From: Nematostella vectensis
Lineage: Eukaryota; Cnidaria; Anthozoa; Actiniaria; Edwardsiidae
Direction of reading: 5' to 3'
NCBI RefSeq assembly: GCF_932526225.1
Contig: NC_064038.1
Location: 10,353,070 to 10,417,069, forward strand
DNA length: 64,000 bases
The position numbers were made by a program, and so were the translations under genes. Positions 12,327 to 24,700 of the stretch are shown piece by piece (the first letter of the stretch is position 1; every line of letters starts with the position of its first letter). The notes beneath the pieces are model-generated. The model did not search any database. It worked only from the letters and a program-made list of their open reading frames with translations, and was not told the DNA's origin.

Positions 12327-12793
12327 ATGGGCTGTGCTCCTAGCATTCACGTATCACAGAGTGGAATAGTTATCCGTGAAGAGATTAGAGAAGGTTCAAG
12401 TCCGAGACCTCGCGCGTCCTCTCCCAGCGAAATTGGTGTCGGCCATCTTCGATCCAGCTCCGATTCTGGTTCCCACATCTCGACTTCTTCGTCTTCGCGG
12501 TATCGTGGGAGCTATAAACGTAGCCACTACTCGGCCAGAGGAAGTTCCATCGAAGCAGAGACCCAAACGCAAGATCAAGGCATTATGGATGCTTTCAAGG
12601 TGAGGGGGACGTTCGAGTGTGCGCGCTGTCGTTCGCTCACCCAACACCGCGGCTATTACAAATCACACGTTTAGTGCTAAGCTTTGCTACTGGTGTTCTT
12701 TTGCTTTTTCACTCGCAATTCTCTGTTTTTACTCAGACGGAGAAAAAAGGACTCTCACTTGGCCCAATGAAGCTTTTCCAACCGACAATGCAG
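12327..12793 (+). CDS. PDE8: PDE8 exons 1-2: acylated N-terminus
   Basis: Exon 1 encodes 91 residues: MGC start, a Ser/Arg-rich stretch and a SIEAETQTQ segment that vertebrate PDE8B also has. Exon 2 (12737-12793) encodes 19 residues including LGPMKL, the conserved lead-in to the REC domain. The ATG at 12327 is chosen because the Met-Gly-Cys start is a family hallmark, needed for myristoylation and palmitoylation. Confidence 0.9.
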
Positions 12794-15700
12794 GTAAATT
12801 TGCCAATGTTTTGCTCTGCCGACAACAAATTTTATACCCGGCGATCGAGTATTTTTTTTTTTCTGTTTCCCTCATTGATGTTGGGGCCATTACGCTCGTA
12901 AATCTCTTGTCCATGATGTTTTTTTCGATGAAGATACAAACCACAATTCAGTACGTATTATTTAAGTTATCAAAATACCTAAGTCCATTCCTAAAGTTAC
13001 TTATAAACCTTAGGTAGCTTTGCTACACGGAGAATGCGATCCGAGAGTGCAAACGATCGAAATAAGCTGCCAGCTTTACAAAAACTTATGAATTCTCCTA
13101 CTTCCCAACATTAACCGAGACATTTCCAGTAGATTTTACAATCAAAGGGCATTTCTTTAATAAGGAAATTTTATGTTGGCTTCTTTCGTATCTTGCACTT
13201 TTTTGAGCTCCGTAAGCTTATTTTGTGTGTAGTTTGTTTACTAAGAGTTTCGCTTCGAAACAAACTTAAAAAAAAGTCATATTCCTTTAAAACAGCATGA
13301 ACAATAACAGAATATCCGAAAAGTGTTCATAATCGCTTAGAACGCGGAATAAAATGTTATATTCCTGCCGCTAACGCGAGGTTTTCCAGGGTGTTTATAT
13401 AGTTTGTCAGCCTATATTTCTTTGCAAAACGCTTACTCTACGAACTGAATTCATGATATGAATAAATAAATACATAAATGTTCAAGGTACCTTTCCCTCT
13501 ATATAAGATAAAGCAGTTTTGCAATGTTACAATGTTAGCGGAGTTCGATTTCAAATTCACTGCCTATCCGAAAGTCTAAAGTTTCATCACGAAAAAAAAA
13601 AATCGATTGCTGGAAAATCAATAGAGATATTACACTTGCAACGAGATTACAGTATTTTTTTTTCTGTTTTGCTGTGTTTTAAGGGGGGAGTTGATAAATT
13701 CACTGTTGCGTTTTACATGTCCTGGTTAGAGGAACTCACAGAAAATATATACAAGAACCAAACATTGATTTTTTTAAGTGCTCCCAAAGCCTGATGCAAA
13801 ACACTCTATAATTTGCGACGTGTTATAATTATTCCGCCGAATAAAAGACGGAAGTCACCGTAAAATAGAGAAAAAAGAGAATTTCAGGAAACCTAAAAAT
13901 TTGAGAGGGCTTTCACCGGGTGTATTTTACTAGAAATGCCTTTCTCGAAAATCTACTTACTCAACCTCTCTGTTTAGTTCCCCTAGGTCGTTCGTAATGT
14001 TATAAATTTGCAAATACTTGACTAAGAAATATAAATTTTATGCCCTAGAATGAATGTTTTGTTTCGGTATTATAATTTTTAGTTCGTGATTAAAAAAACT
14101 CATTAAGTTATATCATGAAATAAAAATGATTTTAAATCGTTCTCTATTTCGCGTTAGGAATTGCTTCTATGACCACCTCTCTATGACGCACTGTTTAATG
14201 TCGTTTTTCCCCCCAATTCTTTAATGGTGATTAGAAATTTGCTTTCTTTTTTATATCCAAGGAATGCATAGGAATAATTTATTCTTGACTGATCATATAT
14301 TTGTCTTCCTAGATTGCATTCTTTATTGCATAATAAATTTTCAGGGCGATATCATTTTTTTTTTTATTCTTCATTGTCATTAAAATCCAGTTATCTTGAT
14401 TTTTTTGTTGTTTTTTTTTATGTATAGTGATCCTCATTTAGTTTACACTGTTACAGCACTATTCCACTTTTCTATTACCGGTATACATTTCTACAGAAAA
14501 AAAAAAAAACTTTTATACCAGTTAACCCAATTAAACACTCATGACAACATTTTGAAAAATTTAGAATGTACATCCAGAAAATTGGATGGTATAGATTGAC
14601 ATCTCTTGTCTTCTAACGATAGGAAATTCTCATTATTTGTTTTTTTTTATTGTCCACATGTCTGCTTGCAAAGTTTTTCCATACACTTGGCCTTCAATGC
14701 TACTCAATGAAGCATTGGCTTACATTTTCCTTTGCTATGTACTCCACCTGATCATAAATCATGTAGGCTCTTGCTCTATTTTTTGTTGATTATTAGAAGG
14801 GTTGATGCCATTTCTGTTAAATGTGTTTAATAAACAAATGCATGCATACAATAGCTGGCTTAGTATTGCTAGTTGACATTACGCTATGATACACTTTGAC
14901 TGAGCTAGTTAGTTTATTATTTAAATTATCTTGATTTGGGGCGCATGTAATGTGTATTCTAGAGAACAATCAACACATTGGTTAGGCTTGCCTAGCTAGA
15001 GAGCAATGGTAGCTACCATACCTAAAATGCACTGCATTTTTTTACATTTTGTGATATTCCTGTTGTGAACCCTGGCTCAAAAAGCATGTTCTATTGTATT
15101 TTTTTTAAAGAAGAGGCTTTGCTTTCTAAAGAAGAGTAAAAAACCTTTACAGTCTTTCCATCAACTTTATGTTGTTCAACTTAAACAAGATATGTGTTGG
15201 AATGATTTGATTTTTTTCCTGTAAGAGACTTACCTTGGAAATATGGATTAGAGAGTCTCTAAGGTATACTTGGCATAGTTTTGCATTTTGCTTAAATTAA
15301 AAGTCCACTGGCCAAGGTAATTTGACAAACTTACTTCGACTGCTATTTTACCCAGCTATACATGTACACATCACTTCCCTCTTAGCCTTAAATCACTTGA
15401 GAACGAATGTATTTCAAGTCTTGCTTCTAATTATGTGATGCATATCTAAATTAAACTTTTATCACTACCGGGGAAACTGCCTTAGAAGAGCAACTGGCCT
15501 ATTATTAATGTTCAAGTTTACTTTGCCAGTTATATTAAGATTACAAGTGTCTGTACTGTTTTTTAATCATTGCCTTGTTTGTTGTTAGTTCTTATCCATA
15601 TTGGTCACATTTATCGTGTTTAACTTGAGTGCTTTAGGCAATAGCCTTGCAGTGATCTAATGTCCATTCGTCCCCCTCTTTTTCCTATTGTGTGGTGAAA

Positions 15701-18700
15701 GCCCTTAAATGAATAAAAATTGTCATCTGACTTGTCCTACAGTAAAAGAAACCACAATATTATTGGTGCCACAGTGGTTTCAAGATTGATCTCCAAGTTC
15801 AATAGTCTATCCATCCCTACTCTCATGCTCTACTGATCTGCTCCCGAATTCTCCCAAGTAAACCTATTGGTTTTCATCTTTGCGTGTCTTTATTGAGTTT
15901 TGAAAACTGAGGTGTTTTTGTTTGGGTGAATTTGAGAGCAGATCAGTGTAGCACGAGACCGCAGGTCAAGTGCTTTGCTTGTGCCAGAGAATTCCCCAAA
16001 ACAAACACCAAGGTTTTTAAAACTCAATGAAGGCACCAAAAGAATGTTTTATTTCTTTTATAAAATTATTTCTAATCCCATGCAAAAGACAAAAAAACAT
16101 CACAACAGTGTGCACTTATGGCGTCATTCAGTGCACGTCAGCTCGCATGCAGAAAACAGTTTGAAAAACTGGCTTCAAATTACAATTTGAACTATTTGGA
16201 CTTATTTTGCAATGTCCTATCTACATGGGACACATTTTTCTCATGAAGAATAATATTTTTTTAGTGTTAAAAGGTAAAGTTCGTCAGAATTCACAGGGTT
16301 GTTGACTGATGATGCACAAATTTTGCTTACACGATTTTATGCTGAGTCATTGCATGACCATCATGTAATGAAAGTGACCAATCCCACCAATCAGAGAGCC
16401 TGTACTATCTTAATTATTTTATGATATCCAATAAAGTCACATAGTGGATGGCATAGTTTTGAATGCTTTTTGGGGGGTGGGGAAAGAGGGTGGGCATGGT
16501 GACACAGACTCCTTCTCTAGAATTAGGGATAAAATGTGTCTGTGAGCATCCTTAGCTTAGGCAGGGAAACCATAGCGGAAAAGTAGATCTTTATTAAGTG
16601 GGCCTTTTTTACAGCCACTGAGCTAGGTCCCAAGGGTGATTGCTACAGGAAATAGGGGTACCACTGTACTTCAAATCACTATGAGCTACAAATGTGGAAA
16701 ACGACCTTTGAGAAGTACGATGTAGATCGATCTTATTTATCAATTTTGCTTTATCTCCGAAACAATTTTCTGAAGGCCGTTGGATTCTTTAGTAACCACC
16801 TTAGAAAAGCCTGATTCTGCTACTTCTTGTAGAACTGTGATATCCGTTATCCTTAGGGTTATTTCCATCTTCTTACAGATTATGTTGGTATTTGCTAAAG
16901 AGGATGCTCAAACAGAGAGCTTTCTTCAAGCTGCGGAACGTGGTGGTTACAATTGCAGCGTCTGCAAGACATCCGAGGCTGCCATGGAACTATTCCTAAA
17001 TAATCAACCCGAAGTAAGTATTTAACCGAGGCAATCAGAGGCTGCCATGGAACTATTCCTAAATAATCAACCCGAAGTATGTATTTAACCGAGGAAATGT
17101 TCATGTCTGTACAGGATTGTGCAGAGCTAATTGGTTTTCAAAAGGGGGATGGGAGCCATTGCTTTATGAAGCACTGTTTAAATCAGATATTTTTAAAGGC
17201 TCTGAGTGAAAGCCAATTGGGGACACCAGTTATTTGTAGATGGAACTAAGCTAGTTTTCAGAAAGACAATCCCTTATTGTTTTTACCAGCAGGACTTGAT
17301 TTAGCCAATATAAGAACCAAATTTAGCAAATAAAAGAAAATTAAAGCCCAGAATTTTTGTTTCAGTTTTCTTGAGTGACGTTTAAGATAAGAGCCATGTG
17401 ATTTTTTTTATTTCTAAGCAGGTTAAACCTCTCCTTTTTCTTTCTAAGCAGGTTAAACCTTTCTGCCTATATGTTGATAAATAACTAAGTTGATACATGA
17501 GGGTTTTTATCTTCAAATATTAGAAATTGACCATGATTCAGCCTTTGTAAACCTTTGTTAACCTTTTCTTGTTTTGTTTTCTGCAGGTTAATTCTTATAT
17601 ATGTTTTTTTTTATGTGTTGCCTTTTTTGCATTTAATTTTCAGGTAATTTTTATTGATATGCGGGACACTACCCCAATAGATGGTGAAAAGTTATGTAGA
17701 AATATCAGGAACATAAGAATGACTCGTGCAAGTGAAAATTCCTCCATTATTGCTGTTGTAAAACAATGGTTAGTATTATTTTATTTATAGGATATTTTAT
17801 GAAGAATTCTGTTTTTGTTGGAGTGGGGGTGAGGTGCAGCTAAGCAAGGAGAGCCCAAACTGTAAATATCTGTTGGTCTAATTCAAATTCCCTACATCTT
17901 CCCACTTTCTCTTTGTAACGCACATGAAACCAAGGATAAAAACAAACTTTGACACTTGTTTGCAATTTTGATGCCTGATCTCGGTTTCATGCATGCATTG
18001 CAGTTGTGGGAAGATGCAGGAAAGGTAAATACAGTAGTTCTGTAACTAATTCTTGGACTGATTGTTCTCGATCTGATCTGGTTGTTTTCAAGCTCATCAA
18101 AATTTCCCTTATCAATAAAATGTCTGTCTAGACTAATTGCTTACACAACATTATCTTATTCTAGCAAATATTGAGATTTCCAAAATTATGTTATAAAAAG
18201 TAATGCTAAGATTTGCATCTTTTTACAAGAACAGCATCAGTAATATCATTCTGTGCCGTGGCCCTTTTGGCAAATGTGCCACTTCAACCAACCTACTCAC
18301 CCATTTGTGTGTTCTATTGGTTTACTTCTGGCAGCTTATCAATTTGTTAATTCTTTTTCCCCTTTATAGCCCAAGAGGTACCGATGAGCCATCATTTGTT
18401 CCTCTTATGAAAACAGGTTTTGATAGGGTAAGTACTTTCCAACATTCACTGTTATTTTACTTTTATATTGAGTCATTGATTCCACTAATCATTGAGTCCA
18501 TTGGTCTTTTCCCTTATAACAGCGGTTTGTAGAAAATGCAAACGTTGGTGCCTGCTTCAATGAGTTGCAAATGCTTGAGCATGGAGAAGTGTGCTCCCTT
18601 TTCAAGCTGAGGTAAAGTTTTAAAGTAGTCAAAGATTCATCATGCAAAACAGTAATTGTGAAAAAGCATCCATTACCATTGGGAAGCTTAAGCAGCAATA

Positions 18701-21700
18701 TATATATTTTTTAATTGTTAAATAAAATTGTAATTTATTCCTATTTGGTTAAGACCTTATTGCGATGGTGGTATAGCCTATATCAATTAATTAAGAAGTA
18801 CCTGTTTTTTAACAATATATTACCAATTTATTGTTTTTAGGGCTGCTACTTGCCTGTTAATGGCTATTGAGCATAGCCATGATGCGGTGGAGATAACGCG
18901 CTTAGACCAAGACAAAGCAGATTATCAAGTTCATGTGGAGGTGAAACTGCTTTTACATTAATATAGGACTAAGACAATAAGGTCTCTGTCAATGCTGCTT
19001 CCAAAGTATGGAATAAATAATACTAGGAATAAAAATTTATATATAAATCTTAGTGGTCTCCTCAAGGCTCGCCTTTTTAAACTCTCTTTTTTTTAGTTGT
19101 AATTTGCTTTGCCAATTGCCATACTCATGGTTGAGGGTTTGTGCTCGAATTACAAAGATAATGCCAATTTGCTTTATTAACTTTAGATAATTAATATTCA
19201 GTGGTTTATAGTCCAGATATCCAAGTGTTGCCATTTAAAAATGTTAGTTTGATAGTTGTTTTGCTTATTGTTATTATTTGACATGACTCTCAAAATAACA
19301 TACTCTATTGGCTTCAGTTAATTGTCATTGATAGCAGGTATTGTTTTTCAGTATGTAAATCCTGCCTTTGAAAAAATGACTGGGTATTACAGACAAGAGG
19401 TCATTGGACATTGGCGAAACCTGATGTACACAGACCAGAGGCAACCAGTGAGTGGCATACAGTACATCATGTTTAATGGACACATGCACCATCTTATCCA
19501 TCTTATCCCATATCTCATTGGGTCAATATTTGGTGGGAAAAGATTCAAGGCCATTCAAACCTATAAATTGTTTTCTATACCTGTGTACTTGTGTGCCACT
19601 AAAGAAAGAAAACCGATAAATGTAATTGAAAAGAAATTAAAAACAGTGTATAAAGTAATACCAAATACTGGTATTCAACTGGTTTAAATACCCATCTTTA
19701 TTAATGACTTTCTCATTGGGGTATACTATAGTCATGGCTTTGATCTTTGTCATGCAAATAACAAAAAAGATAATATTTGGTACAGTTTAATACCAGTATT
19801 TGGTGAAACCCACTTTTTAGTTGTACAGAATCTTAAAAGTGTGTCTAGATTCCTTGTTCATTTGTTTAGTGCTAGGCTCAGGGGGTGAGATTTAAGGAAC
19901 ATATAGCTTAGGGGATTATGCAGGGGGCTCATGTGCATCCCTGTTAACCCCCCAAAGTGGGTAATTTATTATTTAAGGATTATATATATTTTTTTACAAT
20001 TCCTGGTTTTGCACCTGAATCCAAATAAGTTTACTACATGGGCTTTCTATTGGAGATCAGGTGGTGAACACCCCCCCCCCCCCCTCCACCCTCCAAAAGA
20101 ATCATGTCTACAGGCATAAATGTGTTTTGGGCAGGGTGAGTCATCTCCTTCATACTTACTGTAGAGTGGAATAACATCAAGAATCCTGATTAAACTAGTT
20201 CTAACTATCTTTTTCCAGGAACTGTATGAGGCTATTCACTCACAGTTGAAAAAGGGCAAGGTAAAACAAGATTCAATGGGTTTGACGCAGCCGAATCCCT
20301 CAGTCTCATCTCTCAGCTGAATCTCTTATCTCTTTTTACCTACTTTGACAAATTAACATTATTTGCTTATTTTACATTACAGACATGGGAAGGATCATGT
20401 ATGGGGAAACGCAAAAATGGGGAACAGTTTCTACAGAATGCACATATTATCCCTATTATCGGAAAAGGGGGGTAAGTGATGTGTTGGCTTTCTTGGTGTA
20501 CATATTGAGGACCTTCTTGCTGGACATGAAGCAATCTCACATTGATCAGTGTTAAAATGGGCATACCTCAGATAGTTTCCTTGACCCAATCACCACCTCT
20601 CGACTTCACCTACCCTGTTAATGTGGGCAATTACCAGCTCTCCGGTGGCCTGTACTCTGTCTGTGTGGGCCCACATCTGATAGTTGATTGATAGTTGATT
20701 GATCACATCTTCCTGCCCCCTCTTTTCGTTTCTTTTTTTCTCATCTTTCTCATTTCTCTCCTCCTGTAAGTCTCTTTCTCCTTGTCCATCTCCTCCTGGT
20801 CCATTTCCTATTTGTCCCCCTTGTCCATCTCCTTGTCCTCCTTGCCAATCTCCTCCTTGTCCATCTCCTCCTTGTCCTCCTTGCCAATCTCCTCCTTGTC
20901 CATCTCCTGGTCCATCTCCCCCTTGTCCATCTCCCCCTTGCCCATCTCCTCCTTGTCCTCCTTGTCCATCTCCTGGTCCATCTCCTCCTTGTCCTCCTTG
21001 TCCATCTCCTGGCCCATCTCCTCCTTGTCCTCCTTGTCCATTTCCCCCATTTGCCCATCTCCTCCTTGTCCTCCTTGTCCATCTCCCCCTTGCCCATCTC
21101 CTCCTTGTCCTCCTTGTCCATCTCCCCCTTGCCCATCTCCTCCTTGTCCTCCTTGTCCATCTCCTCCTTGTCCTGCTTGCCCATCTCCTCCTTGTCCTCC
21201 TTGTCCATTTCCTCCTTGTCCTGCTTGCCCATCTCCTCCTTGTCCTGCTTGCCCATCTCCTCCTTGTCCTGCTTGTCCATCTCCTCCTTGTCCTGCTTGC
21301 CCATCTCCTCCTTGTCCTCCTTGTCCATCTCCTCCTTGTCCTCCTTGTCCATCTCCCCCTTGCCCATCTCCTCCTTGTCCTCCTTGTCCATTTCCTCCTT
21401 GTCCTGCTTGTCCATCTCCTCCTTGTCCTGCTTGTCCATCTCCTCCTTGTCCTCCTTGTCCATCTCCTCCTTGTCCTCCTTGTCCATCTCCTCCTTGTCC
21501 TCCTTGTCCATCTCCTCCTTGTCCATCTCCTCCTTGTCCTGCTTGTCCATCTCCTTCTTGTCCTCCTTGTCCTGCTTGTCCATCTCCTTCTTGTCCTCCT
21601 TGTCCTGCTTGTCCATCTCCTCCTTGTCCTGCTTGTCCATCTCCTCCTTGTCCATCTCCTGCTTGTCCTCCTTGTCCATCTCCTCCTTGTCCTCCTTGTC

Positions 21701-24700
21701 CATCTCCTCCTTGTCCTCCTTGTCCATCTCCTCCTTGTCCATCTCCTCCTTGTCCTCCTGGTCCATCTCCTCCTTGTCCTGCTGGTCCATTTCCTCCTTG
21801 TCCTGCTTGTCCATCTCCTCCTTGTCCTCCTTGTCCATCTCCTCCTTGTCCATCTCCTCCTTGTCCATCTCCTCCTTGTCCTCCTGGTCCATCTCCTCCT
21901 TGTCCTGCTGGTCCATTTCCTCCTTGTCCTGCTTGTCCATCTCCTCCTTGTCCTGCTTGTCCATCTCCTCCTTGTCCTGCTTGTCCATTTCCTCCTTGTC
22001 CTGCTTGTTCATCTCCTCCTTGTCCTGCTTGTCCATTTCCTCCTTGTCCTGCTTGTCCATTTCCTCCTTGTCCTGCTTGTCCATCTCCTCCTTGTCCTGC
22101 TTGTCCATTTCCTCCTTGTCCTCCTGGTCCATCTCCTCCTTGTCCTGCTGGTCCATCTCCTCCTGGTCCATCTCCTCCTTGTCCTCCTTGTCCATCTCCT
22201 CCTGGTCCATCTCCTCCTTGTCCTGCTGGTCCATCTCCTCCTGGTCCATCTCCTCCTTGTCCTCCTTGTCCTCCTTGTCCATCTCCTCCTTGTCCTCCTT
22301 GTCCATCTCCTCCTTGTCCTCCTGGTCCATCTCCTCCTTGTCCTGCTTGTCCATCTCCTCCTTGTCCTGCTTGTCCATCTCCTCCTTGTCCTGCTTGTCC
22401 ATTTCCTCCTTGTCCTGCTTGTCCATCTCCTCCTTGTCCTGCTTGTCCATCTCCTCCTTGTCCTGCTTGTCCATCTCCTCCTTGTCCATCTCCTCCTTGT
22501 CCTGCTTGTCCATCTCCTCCTTGTCCATCTCCTCCTTGTCCTGCTTGTCCATCTCCTCCTTGTCCTGCTTGTCCATCTCCTCCTTGTCCTGCTTGTCCAT
22601 CTCCTCCTTGTCCTGCTTGTCCATCTCCTCCTTGTCCTGCTTGTCCATCTCCTCCTTGTCCTCCTGGTCCATCTCCTCCTTGTCCTGCTTGTCCATCTCC
22701 TCCTTGTCCATCTCCTCCTTGTCCATCTCCTCCTTGTCCTCCTGGTCCATCTCCTCCTTGTCCTGCTGGTCCATTTCCTCCTTGTCCTGCTTGTCCATCT
22801 CCTCCTTGTCCTGCTTGTCCATCTCCTCCTTGTCCATCTCCTCCTGGTCCTGCTTGTCCATCTCCTCCTTGTCCTGCTTGTCCATCTCCTCCTTGTCCTG
22901 CTTGTCCATCTCCTCCTTGTCCTGCTTGTCCATCTCCTCCTTGTCCATCTCCTTCTTGTCCTGCTTGTCCATCTCCTCCTTGTCCTGCTTGTCCATCTCC
23001 TCCTTGTCCTGCTTGTCCATCTCCTTCTTGTCCTGCTGGTCCATTTCCTCCTTGTCCTGCTTGTCCATCTCCTCCTTGTCCTGCTTGTCCATCTCCTCCT
23101 TGTCCATCTCCTCCTGGTCCTGCTTGTCCATCTCCTCCTTGTCCTGCTTGTCCATCTCCTCCTTGTCCTGCTTGTCCATCTCCTCCTTGTCCTGCTTGTC
23201 CATCTCCTCCTTGTCCATCTCCTCCTTGTCCTGCTTGTCCATCTCCTCCTTGTCCTGCTTGTCCATCTCCTCCTTGTCCTGCTTGTCCATCTCCTCCTTG
23301 TCCTCCTGGTCCATCTCCTCCTTGTCCTGCTGGTCCATTTCCTCCTTGTCCTGCTTGTCCATCTCCTCCTTGTCCTGCTTGTCCATCTCCTCCTTGTCCA
23401 TCTCCTCCTGGTCCTGCTTGTCCATCTCCTCCTTGTCCTGCTTGTCCATCTCCTCCTTGTCCTGCTTGTCCATCTCCTCCTTGTCCTGCTTGTCCATCTC
23501 CTCCTTGTCCTCCTTGTCCATCTCCTCCTGGTCCATCTCCTCCTTGTCATCCTGGTCCATCTCCTCCTTGTCCTGCTGGTCCATCTCCTCCTTGTCCATT
23601 TCCTCCTTGTCCTGCTTGTCCATCTCCTCCTTGTCCATTTCCTCCTTGTCCTGCTTGTCCATCTCCTCCTTGTCCATTTCCTCCTTGTCCTGCTTGTCCA
23701 TCTCCTCCTTGTCCATCTCCTGCTTGTCCATTTCCTCCATTTCCTCCTTGTCCATCTCCTCCTTGTCCTCCTTGTCCATCTCCTCTTGCCCATCTCCTCC
23801 TCAGTATCTTCCTCTCACTCACTGCCCTTCTCCTGCTCCTCTGCCTCCCCTCTCCCTGTGTTTTATGTATTTTTTTTTCTGTATTTGTGTTCCATTCCAC
23901 ACATACATTTTATTTGAGTGCATCCCTCCCACCTTCAATCCTTCCTGCTGTATGGCCTCCCTGTGTTCTCATTTCTTTCTGTCCTCTGATATATCCTTTG
24001 TTTAAAAACACTGGTTATGCTCTCTTGTTTTCCCTTTTGCTCTTCTTCTGACTTTTGTTTTCCATTAATCCTTGTCATTTCGCTTCTCCCACAGCAAAGT
24101 CTCCCACCATGTTACTGTAAAAAGAGAGCTAAAGGAGGCAAACTCACTGAATCAAGTCAACATGAACATGAATGTAAACATGCATATGGAATCGGTGAGT
24201 TTTTGAGGTGTCCATATAACTAACAGAAGGGTTGCTAGTAATACTGTAAGTCTGGGGTAGATGCTTCCATGATACTTAATTAAATCCCTGCCCTTTTTGG
24301 CACACCCTTTAATACTGTGGAAAAGCTCCTCCATGAGCAAATGAAATAAAAAAGATTTAAGGAATATGGTAAAATGCCTAAATATGCCCTTTCTTGTACA
24401 CTTTGAAACACTATATTGGAAAACCTGGGTTTCAGCTATATGGTAGCAAATCTGAATCCTATGTAAGTAGTTTGTTCGGGTGTTTAGCGAAAATGAGAAG
24501 AAATAAGAAAGAGACCAAGAGGCCTGAAAAACTCTTGCACAGCATGTTGCTCTTGGTCATCAATTAGAAATTTTGAAGCAATCATCGAGCTTCAAACCTT
24601 TCATGGCCCATGAGAAAATTCAGTAATATTTGATGTACAAGCTAGGTGTACAGCAGAGGATAAATCCTTTTTAAAGAGGATTAAACGTCTAAACATTTTT

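Noticed and set aside
20699-24051. Open frames of about 1000 codons on both strands (Pro/Cys-rich, Leu/Val/His-rich, Asp/Lys/Glu-rich)
   Set aside because: They arise because the minisatellite units are multiples of three. Several frames are open at once, and the array lies in a PDE8 intron between verified exons.
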